Positions 1 through 10,983 of a stretch of DNA of 64,000 nt are shown here, in pieces (position 1 is the first letter of the stretch; the number at the start of each line of letters is the position of its first letter). Source of the stretch: Adiantum capillus-veneris. Lineage: Eukaryota; Streptophyta; Polypodiopsida; Polypodiales; Pteridaceae. The stretch spans positions 143,784,741 through 143,848,740 of the forward strand of contig CM043945.1 in NCBI GenBank assembly GCA_014529385.2, given 5' to 3'. Below the pieces are notes generated by a model. It ran no database searches. It was not told where the DNA came from and saw nothing but the letters and a program-made list of their open reading frames with translations. The position numbers and the translations under genes were made by a program.

Positions 1-999
1 GCTGGCTTCCAGTGGACTTCTTTGGATAATTGATGAAGTATCTTCACATCTTTTGAGTTGGTTCTGCTACCAGAACTTGAGGTAAAGGACTTGACGGCCA
101 TTCCTTGTGCAGACAGAGTAAGGCATACTTGAGCTTGACAGGGTTCCTTAAAGCGAGCTTAATGGTCAAGCCTTGTGCATCATTAATTGGAGCCCTTGAG
201 TCTGGCGGGATTCACTAAATAGGTTTTCTATGATTGAATTCTTTGAAGATACGGCAGATACAGTTCATAGATTTTTGATGGGGAGCTACCTAATAATTAA
301 GCTAGAACATTGATGATAGGGTATAAGCCTTACTTCATTTTTCATATTTTTACCAGTTATGTGAGTCTGATGATGGCAAAGAGCTTAAGGTACCTAAAGC
401 AGATGTAGATTGAAGTGCAATTGGCATAGACCAGAGGCTGTGCAGGTTCAGAGGGGGTGGATGTCGTGCAGCTCCACTGCCATGAAGAGAAAAAGAGCAG
501 AGAAATGCAAGCTAAGCTTATTTGAAGCCTATACATTTATTGAGTAGTGATCAAGGCTTGTTAAGCCAAGTTCAATGATTAATGTATGCTAGATGCGGCT
601 TAAAAGGGCTAACACATGCCTCAATGATGCCAAAAATGATATGCTTGTAGTGACCACAGATGATAGATTATGATCTAGAACTGTAGATTGAAGTGTTCTA
701 TCGGCCTGTCTTTACGGCTCGTTGATTGGAGCTACGATGAAGAAGTTATGGCAGTTTGAAGTTTGAGTTAATTGCGGACCCATACCGGATTGGGTAACTG
801 CAGCTAAGGGGACAAAAATGAAATGAATGCAGGGGCTTGAAGTGCTCACTTTGTGGAGCGTGTCGGTCTTTATGGATCAGTGATGGGAGTTCCGATCACC
901 AAGATATTGGCCGTTAAAGATTCACCGGGGGCCGATTCCGTACTAGACCGGTCAGCCGGTTGATGTCTGAGCTGGGAGTTTTTGTCTTTTGACTAGGTT
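1..999. other. Unclassified, no gene seen
   Basis: No coding region or recognisable element. Two stretches near 711-740 and 868-898 resemble each other (a TCTTTA-type start, then a TGAT.GGAG core), suggesting a degenerate repeat about 157 bp apart. A third, weaker relative lies near 180-205. It may be flank or the distal part of the E1 LTR. Confidence 0.4.
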
Positions 1000-1503
1000 T
1001 TGGAATGCAATGATTGCGGATCATGCTGAAAGGGCTGGGGCTTAGAAATGCCAACTGTTTTAACCAAATGCGAGGGAAGGTCTTTCACCAAATGCAATCA
1101 CTGATACTTGCATCCGGAAGGTTGTGGTGGCATTCGACACACAAGTACCTACGGTTGCAACGCAACATACACGACTGCAATGTGACAACCGGGGAGGGAG
1201 TAGGAAGTGCAAGAAGGAGAGAAGTGAGTGCCGTTACGTTAGCTCACGCTATATTTCATTATCCAAAAACTTACAAAAATTTCTCTTTTATAACTTAGCC
1301 AAGGTTTTTGGTGGTCAAAACTAAAAATGTAGGAGCTCTAACTAAAGACAGGTTGATACATCTGGAAGCTTGTAGCCCCGGCTCATCAGTTACAAAGTTT
1401 ATCCGGAAAATAGGAGTTACAATACTCCCGATTCATCAAAATAATAAATGTTTTTACAATGAAAGCTCCGAAAAATGTTATCCGAGTTAGCTTGCTGCAA
1501 ACA
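1000..1503 (-). repeat. Putative 3' LTR of element E1 (distal boundary unknown)
   Basis: Read on the minus strand, sequence starting TGTTTGCAGC follows directly after a G-rich polypurine tract that ends the E1 gag region. This is the arrangement expected for a 3' LTR. E2 and X LTRs also begin TGTTTGG after a similar tract. A TATA-like box lies about 210 bp inside. The other end of the LTR and the matching 5' LTR were not found, so the left coordinate is arbitrary. Confidence 0.5.
1285..1293 (-). promoter_or_regulatory. TATA-like box in E1 LTR
   Basis: The minus strand reads TTATAAAAG followed by AGAAA, a good plant TATA context, at a plausible distance from the LTR start. Transcription from here would proceed leftwards. 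Confidence 0.35.
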
Positions 1504-1518
1504 TTCCCCCCCTCCTCG
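1504..1518 (-). other. Polypurine tract of E1
   Basis: The minus strand reads CGAGGAGGGGGGGAA immediately before TGTTTGC. It is closely similar to the tracts of X (18414-18428) and E2 (33778-33790), which supports one lineage for all three elements. Confidence 0.6.
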
Positions 1519-1542
1519 CCTGTGTCGACCCTTGACACAGCT

Positions 1543-4500
1543 TTATGGGCTGAAGTAATATTTGGGTTGACGGCTAGCGAGGCAGTCTTTAAGTGCATGG
1601 AGTGCTTTCTTATATCTCAGTCTTCTTTCTTTGTCAGGAACCTGCAAGAACTGCATTGTGACCCTGTTTTTGAGCTTGATGGTTGAGTAGCCAACAAATC
1701 TGGAGGTTAGGTTGCTGATCACTGGCCCAAAAATCTTCGTTCGCCAAGTGAAGAACCCTATATAAAACGCTTTCTCAAACTCCAACATATTGCTAGATGG
1801 CAAGAACTTGCATCGGGTGTAGAAGACATAAAGGACTTCTTCAGAAGGCTGGCCGCTAAGGTCGTAGCAAAGACCCTTATTGCCCTTGAGGAATGACATC
1901 CACGGTGCTCCTGCTTGCTTTGGCTCATGAAAATCTTCAATGCATGTCAGTAGCATTCAAAAAAATTTGTAGAGCATAGCATATGAGAAATCAGGGAGAC
2001 TTTTGAAGAATGTCATGCGTCCGTTAGGGTTTTCACCATGTATTCCTCTATCGATGTTCCCTTTTTTGGAGATGGGAATCTTGGATAATTCATCCATGTC
2101 GGCCGCTTCTTAGTCAGTGCTTCATGTGATTGCCATATCCTTACCCGTGGTACAGGTCGGGTCTTTCTGAAGGGCTGCAGGCGCTCTTGTGAACAAAATC
2201 AAATATCTAAGATTCTTGTTCAGCCAACTCTTTCTCCACTTGGGGTGGAATTCCTCTGCGCCTTTTGCCTGCATATCTTTGTATAATCTTTCTTTGACCT
2301 GTTAAAGCTCTACCTTGATCAAAGGATATGGCAATGATTGTTGATGCCATTGTGCATTGATTTGGTATGGAGTGCATTGAGTGACGTTCATTGAATGGAG
2401 GACTCTCAACTCCCAATCCATCGCTGCTTTCCATTGTTCATCTATTTCTTGAGCAACCTGCTCCTTGAGTGCATCTTCTTCAACTTTAGACAGGTGGACC
2501 ATTGACACTTGCTCAGCATCTGTTATTGGTGCCTAGAAATCTTCCTCTCCTCCTAGTCCTTTTCCCGGATGTGTTTCCATCACAGAGACTGAGGGAATTT
2601 CAATGCTTGGTTTCTCTAAAGGTACCACCTTCTTCTTGTGTCTCTGGCTGACCATCTCTCAGCAGCTGATTGGCCCTCTTTAGCTCGGCTATCTCCTTGA
2701 GCAATTGTTCTTCTCTTTGTACCCGCATCAATGCAAGGTCTCTTCCTTGTGACTCCTCTAGTTTCAGCTTGAGCTCAAGATATTTATTCTTATTTTCCAA
2801 TGCCTTATACACTTCATCTGTACCTTTGATTGAGGCAACTGCGAGATTTTTCCTTATCTATCTCAAGAAAGTTGTCTGATCATTGATCCTTTGCTCTAAA
2901 TATTGCAGTGAAGCATTTGCTACATCGAGCTGCACTTGGATCTTTGGTACCGACAAAGTTGTGGTTAAGAGTTCATTTGTTACCTCTGTCAGCTATTGGC
3001 CTTTGATCTTGCAGGCATCTGTTAACTTGTTGAGAAGTTCCTCGAGCTCCTTCATTTCCTTTTGTTGCTTCTCTTTTACTAGCTGGTGTTATTCAGCTTC
3101 AACTTGCAGCTCTTGGATTTGTCTCTGCAGATTTGAGATGACATTCATTCTGTCATCTAATTCTCCTTGTAGAGCATCGATGACCATCTCCAGCTCTCTA
3201 GCTTTAATACTATGGCTAAGTTGTTGCTGTTTGCAATTTCTCAGTCATCTCCTGCATCTGCTTGCCATATTCATTCACTTGTATGATGACTTTATTGTTT
3301 TTCTGCCAATCTTCAGGCTCTCTAGGCTGTCTAGATGTTTCAGATGTTTCTATGTGTTCCTTTAGTTTTTCTATAGCGGTTGATTGTGGTTGTGGTGGGG
3401 GTTCTACCTCTCCTCGAGTCTGTGTGGTTGCCTCGCCCGCTTTGTCTTCATGAGGCTTTGTGGATGCCTCAGCCGTTTCCTATTGGGTGGTGGTAGAAGG
3501 TGTGGTTTCTGCCTCTACTGCCTTGGGTTGTCCAAAACTTGTTGTCTTCTGTGCTTCAGGCTCCTTCTCTTTGGCTTGCTCGCCCTAGTGGGTCTAACTG
3601 TTGGTGAAGGGGGAGGGATGGGAATTGCGTGATCCTCCTATTTTGTATATGGTGATGATGGTCTGGGAGACATATCAACCTGTTTGTGTTGGGCTTCACT
3701 TTCTTGGGCCGCTCAGCTTGTCTCTGCTGCTCCACCGCATCTTCCTTTGCTTTGCTTTCAGCTTCTTGAGCTTCTTTTAGCTTTAAGGATTGTGTTTCCT
3801 TGTACATGTGTTCAAGAGAATCCTTGAGATCTTCTGGTTCTTTCCTGACAGAATTCTTGGTTCGGGGTCCTCTTATATCTCTTGGAACCCACCTTGCCGT
3901 GTCCTCACCTACAGCTTGGCGGCTTCTTTTGTAAGTGTGTTTCTCTCTTTCAAACCTCTTCTTCTTTTGCTCATGTTCTTCTTGATCTGTAGCCACTACT
4001 TTCTTCTTCATCTCCTCTCTTTTGGATCTCTTCTCTTCATTGCCTGAGCTTTCGTTGCTATGTGCTTCATGAGAGCTTTCTGTCAGATCTTCATCTGACT
4101 TGTAAACTCGCTTTGACGACCATGTGGTTTTGGGAGATAGCCGTGCAGACACAATCCATGTGTTTTGATCTGGGCTAGGCGATATATTGTTTGCCATGCC
4201 AATAACATGGTATGCTATTCTTTTCAATACCCCATGATCTTACACTCTTTCTTGGTGCCCTTTAGTGTTGATAGCACATACTGCGCGTGATCAATGGGTT
4301 GCCTGGTTGTCGACTTCAACACCTGGGTGAATGTAGTCGCAACTACATGATTTGGTGTTGTTTACCTTGGAAGTATCTTTGCTAGAAAGTGGAAGTGTTG
4401 GTGATACAACTGTGCTCATTCTTCCACTTGATTTTGAATGAGGTCAGCAAAGGTTGCCATAGCAGTCTCCTTGGTGAAGGTGCCTGCTGTCTTTCTGTCT

Positions 4501-4960
4501 CGAGCCCTCATTGTCATCCCCTTCATTGGCAACTTCAAAGCCTCGGCCACAATTTACTTTGTGATCACTACCTTGACTTTCTGTCCTTGTTGTACGTAAT
4601 TTGGGCTAATCCATCTTCCTTAATTGTAGACAAGAGCTCATAGGCTTTCCGGAAGTCTATGCCACATGGTTCCTGGTTGTAGAATCCTCTGAGACCGAGC
4701 CTTCTGTTGGCCTCCTTTGTGTCTGGCTTTGCCGCGACATCATAGATTTCTTTCGGTAGTAATTTCAGCTCTACTTGATGTCCTTCTTCACTTTTAAACC
4801 TGCCTGTGAAAACTGTGGTGTTGTTCTCTTCAAGCTGTTCTCTGGATAGAAATGCTGCTTTGGCCATCTTTACTAAACTGGGATCCAGTTGGTAGGGTGG
4901 CAGCTCTTGCAGCTTCTCTTTTTGGGATACCCTCTTCTTGGCCTTCTCTGCAGCTTGCAT
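1543..4960 (-). pseudogene. E1 gag-like coiled-coil protein, decayed
   Basis: On the minus strand a broken reading frame gives, in order: an N-terminal domain (4960-4568) with a GIDFRKAYELL segment; a Lys/Glu-rich charged region (4227-3556); a coiled coil of Leu, Glu, Gln and Arg residues (2812-2600); a short conserved segment with a WELRVL motif (2508-2302); and a C-terminal domain (1956-1543) with an FLPSSN..EFEKAF..GFF pattern. All parts have counterparts in the same order in E2 (25774-33732), where the matching motifs are GTDFRRAHELI, YELKVL and FLSSH..FEEAF..GFF. The gene lies between a palindromic leader and the polypurine tract, the place of a retrotransposon gag, with no pol behind it. 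I do not recognise a named Pfam family with certainty. Several stops and frameshifts show decay. Confidence 0.6.
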
Positions 4961-5150
4961 AGCTCCTATTAAGTGAATAGGGTACCAAAGTTAGAAAATT
5001 TCAGCAATTTCGCTTTGAAATGCCCTTCAGTCTGAATTACTGACAAATTGAGTCCAATTTGCTTCAAATCAATTTTTGAACATGTATAGATGCATAAAAG
5101 CATGTAAAGATCGAAATGATAAAGTCTAAGCAAAATTTTTCAATAAAAGA

Positions 5151-5160
5151 AATCGCGATT
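5151..5160. repeat. Leader palindrome, E1 copy 1
   Basis: AATCGCGATT is a perfect 10-bp palindrome with flanks partly extending the symmetry. Confidence 0.5.
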
Positions 5161-5440
5161 ATTTAGAACTGAGGAATTTTTCCAACTTTTTGTAATTTTG
5201 GCATCATAGCTTGAAATATATATCAATTAGATACTTTGAGTGAAGTGGGGGCTCATTTGAGTGCATAGGGTGGAAATGGTGCCAAATTCAGGCTTTCCGT
5301 CTTTGAAACAGTAGATATAAAGGAATTTTTGAGATTTTGAGCTCCAAATTTGTTCAAACTTGGTCACTGGGCTTAGGACATCATGTGCTTTGGTCCATGA
5401 AGTCCAAGTTGCAATTGCACCCCATCTTGGCAAAAAAGTA

Positions 5441-5456
5441 AATAATCGCGATTATT
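5441..5456. repeat. Leader palindrome, E1 copy 2
   Basis: AATAATCGCGATTATT is a perfect 16-bp palindrome. Confidence 0.65.
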
Positions 5457-5721
5457 AACTTTTTCATCACATGAATATTTTTTTGGTGCAACTTGCTTCT
5501 AGGCATGATGTACGCCGTGTGTATGAGATATGGTGTGATTTGGATTAAAAAATGTGATTGATCACTCAAAATTTGCATTGGAAGGACTCCTTTGCGTTTT
5601 TTGACAATTTTCCAAGTTATCATTGATCATTTTGGCTCATACTTGAAATGTGGCATGTAATAGGTGTGTACAAGTGATAGGTGAGGTGATGGTACCATTT
5701 TTAGGCCAAAAAATTACAAAA

Positions 5722-5743
5722 GTAAATAATCACGATTATTTAC
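5722..5743. repeat. Leader palindrome, E1 copy 3
   Basis: A 22-bp palindrome, symmetrical except at its centre, where CACG replaces CGCG. A C-to-T change at a methylated CpG on the other strand would explain the single asymmetry. Confidence 0.65.
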
Positions 5744-6099
5744 AGCAGTCAACATTTTTGCTAAACTCTACAAATTTTGACCTAAACATATTCAATACGC
5801 CTAAAACAGGTCCTAAATTGAATTTGGTAAAGTTTTGTCTTGTCGGCATCACTTCTTGCTTTGTCGACTCTGAATTCACTAATTTTTGTGACTATATGGC
5901 CCGTGGAGTTGGTTATTCACTTTTGAAGCTATGAACTTATCTGCTATATAGTCCTGAAGCAACTCATCCAGCTTTGGCCCCATTTGGAGTCGGTTTGACT
6001 TTGTATGTCAAATTTGATTCTTTGTAGCCTTCGAGCTGTTTTTTTCTTTTCAAGAGCTTGCCTTGATTGATTTTATGAAACCAACCATATACATTGTAT

Positions 6100-6479
6100 A
6101 TAGACCCAGTCTATAAGCTGTCTGTGGAGGCAGAATCCAATTCACGCATCTCGCAAAAACCTAGCTTTTCTACTTAGGACCCCCCTCGACCCCTGCTGAA
6201 TGGTCAACCATTGATATAGAAGTGTTCTATTATATGGGGACATGCTATAGTTCAAGTCTCGTCTAATTTGCTTGACCTGACAGATCGCTGTGGTCAATTT
6301 TTGGTCGTAGGACTTCGTGCACCTCTCAGATTCTAGGGTTTTTTCTCCTGAGGTTTAGACTAGCTACCGGCGTACATAATGGATCATTGATAAGTATAGA
6401 ACTTACCCCTCATGTCTTGTGACCACTATAAGAGGACTTGTCTATAACCGCTAGCATTGCTGCAGAAAAACAAAGGAAA
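6100..6479. other. Spacer, nothing recognised
   Basis: No gene, LTR end or primer-binding site seen between the E1 leader and the GCGGTAAT-type repeats. Confidence 0.4.
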
Positions 6480-6640
6480 AAGGAGAGAGAAAAATTTGCG
6501 GGAGCGGCAATAACTGCGGCTATGGACGCGGCAATGGTTTCTCAGCAACAAGCATGGTAATAGTCGTGGCAATATACCCACTTCTATTACCGTGATAGTT
6601 GCTGCATCTATTACTGCGCTTATTACCGCTACACGCCAAT
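6480..6640. repeat. GCGGTAAT-type short repeats
   Basis: Short motifs such as GACGCGGCAAT, GTGGCAAT and their inverse ATTACCG/ATTACTGCG recur here in both orientations. The same motif set occurs at 9985-10055 and 45690-45760. Clustered short repeats of this kind are typical of DNA-transposon subterminal regions. Confidence 0.45.
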
Positions 6641-6708
6641 TCAAAAATAAAGGTGCTCATTTGGGCCACCCAAAATTGGGTAGCCCAAATGAGCACCTTT
6701 ATTTTTGA
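6641..6708. repeat. 68-bp near-perfect hairpin
   Basis: Arms 6641-6666 and 6683-6708 are exact inverted copies of 26 bp. After one mismatch the inner bases continue as ACCCAA/TTGGGT around a 2-base loop. It could be two terminal inverted repeats joined after internal deletion, or a tiny foldback element. Confidence 0.75.
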
Positions 6709-6827
6709 CCTGCATAAAACAATGAAACATCAATTGTTTTGGAACAGTATAAAAAATACCAAAGAATTGAAATTAAATTTACTTACCTTGACAATTTAAT
6801 ATGCAGAAGATCAACTATTTAAAAAAG

Positions 6828-8310
6828 TTACAAAAAAGTAAATAGCTGTATAAAAATTGTGCCACATTGAGACTTTACGAAAGTTTGGACAAAATATTTT
6901 TTTATATAATCCTCCTCTATCTCGTCGTCATTCAGAGGCACGTACGTTTGATCACTTTGACTCTACATAAACCCAAACCAAATTAAACAATTATCAACAG
7001 CTCAAAAAAATTGATACAAAATTACTTGTTTAAGCTTACCGCTTGTAGTGATCCAACCGCCACGTCGAATTGCTCGCGAGAGATATGGTTGTTTTCGAAC
7101 AACCATCGCCAAGTCAAATTCTGTATGTCGCTCCGATACTTGACCATCTCTTTGGTTGGTCAAAAGAGAGTGATATTTTTCTAAGTTAGCAATAACAATA
7201 CCAAATCATCAACTACAATCTTTATAATCACCGATCGACGTTATAACTTAATCAATCTTACATATTTGTCCTTTCAAGCTCAATTGCCTCCTGAGCCATA
7301 GTGCGTGGGAGTTTGTCTAGCACAAGCCTCGTGTTGTTGTTTGTATGATGACCCGTTCGCAGCTTGATTGCTCTTTTCTTGAATTGCCCACTCCCACTCC
7401 GCGTCTGCCATGTTGCCACCGCGGTAGCTCCTGTCTAGATCTCTGATTTGGTTGGCTGTTCCACACCACACACTGGACTGCTTGTTTTTTAGAAATGTCT
7501 TTATGTAGCCCTCCGACCACAGTTGTGAAAAACGTTGATTGGGGGAATTTGGAAATCTAGCTAACAGAGCGTCCTCAATGTACTGTACATGATCGGGAAG
7601 TTGGGCTCTAAATTTTATAAAATAGTTCTTATACGTTGCATGTATAAGAATTTTTAGATGGCGTCAAAATGCCCTGCCCTGTGCTGTGCCAAAGTCCACC
7701 TCCCCACCATATTTAACCTTGTAATAGCACCCATGCATGTATGGCACGGGTGCATCAGTATCCTCGTCCTCTGCGTCAGGGAGGGCAGCCTCTGGAAGTG
7801 GGGACTCTGTTCCCCCGCCACTACCAAAACAGGCAAAACCACAAGATCCACCGCCACTTCGTCTCTCATGGTGCTTGCTGCCCTGAGACAAGCGTTGACG
7901 CGCACTGCTAGAGGAAGTTTGACGACGGTCTTCTGGCAAAGCAGGAGTGGAATGGAGTGGCGTTGGACCCTGTGATGCGATGGGAGTGGGACCTTGCAAT
8001 AGAAGGGGAGTAGGACCCTGCGATGGAAGGGGAGTGGGACCTTGCAATAGAAGGGGAGTAGGACCCTGCAATGGAAGGGGAGTAGGACGATAAGAAGGAG
8101 CTGTAGACTGAGGTGCCGTCGATGCGAGGCTCTGTAGGTAAGGAGTCCTTCCTTGACTCCCCCATGGTGTAGTCTGCAGAGAAATACCATAGGTTGCAAG
8201 TTGTTGCAGAGTGTAGCGACCAAACAAATTCTCTATCTCTTGGAGGTACTGGTCTCGTAAAGAGAGAGCCCGTTGTAGGTCTGGATCTATGACTGGTGGA
8301 GGAACCTAAG
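6828..8310 (-). pseudogene. Transposon-associated protein gene, Pro-rich, with introns
   Basis: One minus-strand frame stays open from about 8310 to 7278 except for a TGA near 7664. It has an N-terminal helix-like segment (DPDLQRALSLRDQYLQEIE), a Pro-rich stretch of about five QGPTP units (8090-7950), an acidic segment, then a Trp/aromatic-rich C-terminal part (YFIKFRAQLP, WSEGYI, SYRGG). Two further exon candidates with usable splice signals lie at 7149-7040 (donor GTAAGC, acceptor CAAAG) and 6962-6828 (acceptor TATGTAG, ending in a stop). The joins between exons are not certain because the frame at the end of the first exon runs into stops. Flanking GCGGTAAT-type repeats suggest a TNPA-like accessory gene of a CACTA transposon, but I cannot name the family. 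Confidence 0.4.
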
Positions 8311-8631
8311 AAGGGTAGCTGTAGGATGGCCATGCCTGCAAATAATAAAAATATGACACTCATGGTTTAGGGTTAACTAGCCAGAAACATTCTTTTTTTC
8401 TTTTTTTGTTCTCACCGACTTAAGACTCGAATCCACTAGAGGTGATGTCCACCCCGGGTGGGAGCCCACCTGGATGTGAACCAACCAAAAGAAGAGCCAG
8501 CTGGCTGCTCCCCACCAGTTGGTCTCTCATCTGACATCTACATTACAAAGAGCAATATAAGATTAAGATTGCCCCCTACATACTCATCTATAAACACGTA
8601 CATAAGTAAATAAGCACACACGTAGATACAT
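8311..8631. other. Spacer upstream of the Pro-rich gene
   Basis: No recognisable coding region. A splice-acceptor-like pyrimidine tract on the minus strand lies near 8320-8400, so part of it could be an intron of the neighbouring gene. Confidence 0.3.
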
Positions 8632-8636
8632 ATACA
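8632..8636. repeat. Target duplication ATACA (left)
   Basis: ATACA directly precedes the left LTR and recurs directly after the right LTR at 9911-9915, the 5-bp duplication made by integrase. Confidence 0.85.
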
Positions 8637-8862
8637 TGCTGGAATTAGGGTTGCAGAGAAACACACACAGCTTGGAGAAGAGGAAGGAAGCTCAAGGCAC
8701 ACAATAGAGAGTGTATAACTTAGTGTGCAATGGAAAGATTGTTAGCCCTAGAGTGATGGGCGTATACACAATGCATGGGGAAAAAACCTCCTAAAGAGGG
8801 AAAAAATGCCCCGACGGTCCTAGTGTGTTCACACACATCACTACCACATGTATATGATAACA
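8637..8862 (-). repeat. Copia derivative 3' LTR
   Basis: Begins TGCTGGAATT (TGTTGGAATT in the partner) and ends GATAACA. Nearly identical to 9684-9910, with only a few substitutions. Confidence 0.88.
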
Positions 8863-8874
8863 AATCCCCCCTGG
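8863..8874 (-). other. Polypurine tract, copia derivative
   Basis: Minus strand CCAGGGGGGATT, directly before the 3' LTR. Confidence 0.7.
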
Positions 8875-8937
8875 AGTGATGCGGTGTATGAGAGCTGGCA
8901 CATGAGTAAAGGGAAGTGCCATGCCCTGAGGACAGGA

Positions 8938-9601
8938 TCAGTCCACAAAGGGGAGTAAGCCCAAAGCTTTGTGGAAAGCTTTAAGCTTCTCACGAGACAA
9001 TGCCTTTGTGAAAAGATCTGCAAGGTTGTCCTGTGTTGGCACATAACCCAAGCTAATCTCTCCTGCTGAGAGCCTCTCCCTGACATAGTGGTAATGCACC
9101 TCAATGTGCTTTGTGCGAGCATGAAAAACTGGGTTCCTCGCAACTGTCAATGCGCTCTGACTGTCAGTGTAGATAGTGAGTGTCCTGTCCAACACCCAAA
9201 TCAGCCATAAGGCGTCTGAGCCATACACACTCAACCATAGCTGTGAAGACTACCCTGTACTCAGCCTCACAACTCGAAGTGGCCACAGTAGGTTGCTTCT
9301 TGCTCAACCATGATATACATGAACTGCCAAGCATGAAACAAAAACCACTTGTGGACACTCTCGTGTCAAAACAACCAGCCCAATCTGAGTTCGAAAAAGC
9401 ATGTAAGTCTGGCGGCAATGATCTCCCCTTGGGATAAAACAAGCCAAGATGTAAAGTGCCACTAAGGTAGTGGAAAATCCTCTTGAGAGCTTGTAGTGGA
9501 AACGGAGGCCGAAATGAGCCCAAATCAAAATTCTGAGCAGACCAAGCTCTTCGAGCTTTCCCAAAGTATTTGTGGACCTGCGAACGCTTGCCAAAGCTCA
9601 C
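8938..9601 (-). pseudogene. Copia RNase H fragment
   Basis: Two overlapping minus-strand frames carry the copia RNase H: LKRIFHYLSGT, then SDWAGCFDTRVSTSG, SWLSKKQPTVATSSCEAEYR, IYTDSQSALTVARNP, RTKHIEVHYHYVRE and DLFTKALS. The catalytic D, E and D positions are visible. A frameshift near 9200 separates the halves. The fragment cannot act alone because the RT palm is missing. Confidence 0.85.
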
Positions 9602-9669
9602 TGGAATCGGAGAAAGTGAGCAGGCGTGTGCTGGAGCAGCTTGCGACTAAGCCCGAGAGGACGTGACCT

Positions 9670-9681
9670 GCTCTGATACCA
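9670..9681 (-). other. Primer-binding site, initiator Met tRNA type
   Basis: Minus strand TGGTATCAGAGC, two bases after the end of the 5' LTR. Confidence 0.85.
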
Positions 9682-9683
9682 AT

Positions 9684-9910
9684 TGTTGGAATTAGGGTTG
9701 CAGAGAAACACACACAGCTTGGAGAAGACGAAGGAAGCTCAAGGCACACAATAGAGAGTGTATAACTTAGTGTGCAATGGAAAGATTGTTAGCCCTAGAG
9801 TGATGGGCGTATATACAATGCACGGGGGAAAAAACCTCCTAAAGAGGGAAAAAATGCCCCGGCGGTCCTAGTGTGTTCACACACATCACTAGCACATGTA
9901 TATGGTAACA
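9684..9910 (-). repeat. Copia derivative 5' LTR
   Basis: TGTTGGAATT to GGTAACA, 227 bp, followed by the ATACA duplication at 9911-9915. Confidence 0.88.
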
Positions 9911-9915
9911 ATACA

Positions 9916-10089
9916 TACTAGTAGACCTGAGTAGAGGTTAGTAGTGCCAAATGTCAAGTGCACCTCTTTAGATATCATCACAGTTTCAACCGTGGTAAAA
10001 CCAAAGGTACATTGCGGTAATCCATACATGAGGGGATCAATGACCGCAATGCCATGATTAAAAAAGGACTATACCCAAGAGGAAGCGTC
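9916..10089. repeat. GCGGTAAT-type repeats, second cluster
   Basis: TTGCGGTAATCC and GACCGCAATGCC lie near 10012-10053, matching the motif set at 6480-6640. The two clusters bracket the Pro-rich gene and may be the two ends of one DNA transposon. I could not find matching terminal inverted repeats. Confidence 0.35.
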
Positions 10090-10177
10090 TAACCTTTGGG
10101 TGCTATGATCCCGTACTTAGTGCCTACATATATGCATAAACTATATACGTACACACAAATATATATACATACATGTA

Positions 10178-10620
10178 ATGTAGCCATCGTTTTGAGAAGA
10201 GATAAATAGTTATGGTTGTAAATGTAGCCATCGTTTGTATTGTGCACAGTGCGAGAGTGCTCTTCCTTCTGTAGAGTGCTATGAAGAAGAGCTTCTTTAT
10301 TGTGCTTCTTGCTCAGCATCTCTTCACAACAGCTCCTTGTTCGAGGGATTACTTTGCCTCCATTATGAGGTACGATATTGTTAAAAGCTGTCCAACCTAA
10401 TGCTTACTCGGTGGGGAGAAAGAGATAGGAAGAGAGATAGAGAGAAAGATAGAGAAGTTAAGGAGAAGAGAGTAGAAAGTAATTTCCAAGGGTCTCTCGA
10501 TGTCACGTAAAGAAGGTCTTTTTCATAGCACCCTACAGAAGCAGGAGCATACCCGCACTACGTACACCACAAAATGGTTGCTCAGCTAACAACCATTGTT
10601 CTTTATCTCCCTATTTTTTA
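10178..10620. repeat. Imperfect inverted repeat (foldback)
   Basis: The stretch around 10178-10290 is matched in reverse complement by 10525-10620. Shared blocks include CTTCTGTAG.GTGCTATGAA and ATGGTTGT. The spacer is about 235 bp. It could be a MITE or foldback element. Confidence 0.5.
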
Positions 10621-10800
10621 ATCTTCCTCTCTCTACCTATCTCTTTTTTCCGGCGGATATCTCTATTTCTCTCTCTCCCTCTTTCTTCCCACGGATATCT
10701 CTATTTCTCTCTCTCCCCCTCTTTCCCTCTCCCTCCCTCTTTCCCTATCTCTTTCCTCTCCCTCCCTCTTTTCCCTCTTTCTCTCTACCTCTCTCCCTCA

Positions 10801-10854
<54 letters not shown>

Positions 10855-10983
10855 TCTTTTCCCTCTTTCTCTCTCCCTCTTTCCCTATGTGTGTGTGTGT
10901 GTGTGTGTTTCTCTCCCTCTCTATCTACTCTCTCTTTCCTTCTCCCTCTCTACGTCTCTATCTACTCTCTCTCCCTCTCTATT

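Larger units (their letters stand above)
4961..6100 (-). repeat. E1 leader with spaced palindromes
   Basis: AT-rich, non-coding DNA upstream of the E1 gag. It holds three palindromes sharing an ATCGCGAT-type core at about 5155, 5448 and 5732, that is 293 and 284 bp apart. I found no primer-binding site or 5' LTR further right, so E1 is probably truncated at its 5' end. Confidence 0.5.
8637..9910 (-). mobile_element. Ty1/copia deletion derivative, 1274 bp
   Basis: Two LTRs of 226-227 bp flank an interior that keeps only the C-terminal RNase H part of pol. On the minus strand the order is 5' LTR, initiator-Met primer site, RNase H fragment, polypurine tract, 3' LTR, with a 5-bp ATACA duplication outside. 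The interior jumps from the primer site almost directly to the end of RT/RNase H, so gag, protease and integrase are gone. It would need proteins from a full copia relative. It sits in the region bounded by GCGGTAAT repeats (6480 and 10055). Confidence 0.9.

Noticed and set aside
1375-1405. Possible hammerhead core in the E1 LTR (minus strand CTGATGA)
   Set aside because: A GCC-GG-GGC stem follows, but the GAAA box and stem III are missing.
3556-4227. Nuclear splicing-factor-like charged protein
   Set aside because: Lys/Glu/Arg richness only; the same region in E2 lies inside the gag-like gene of a retroelement.
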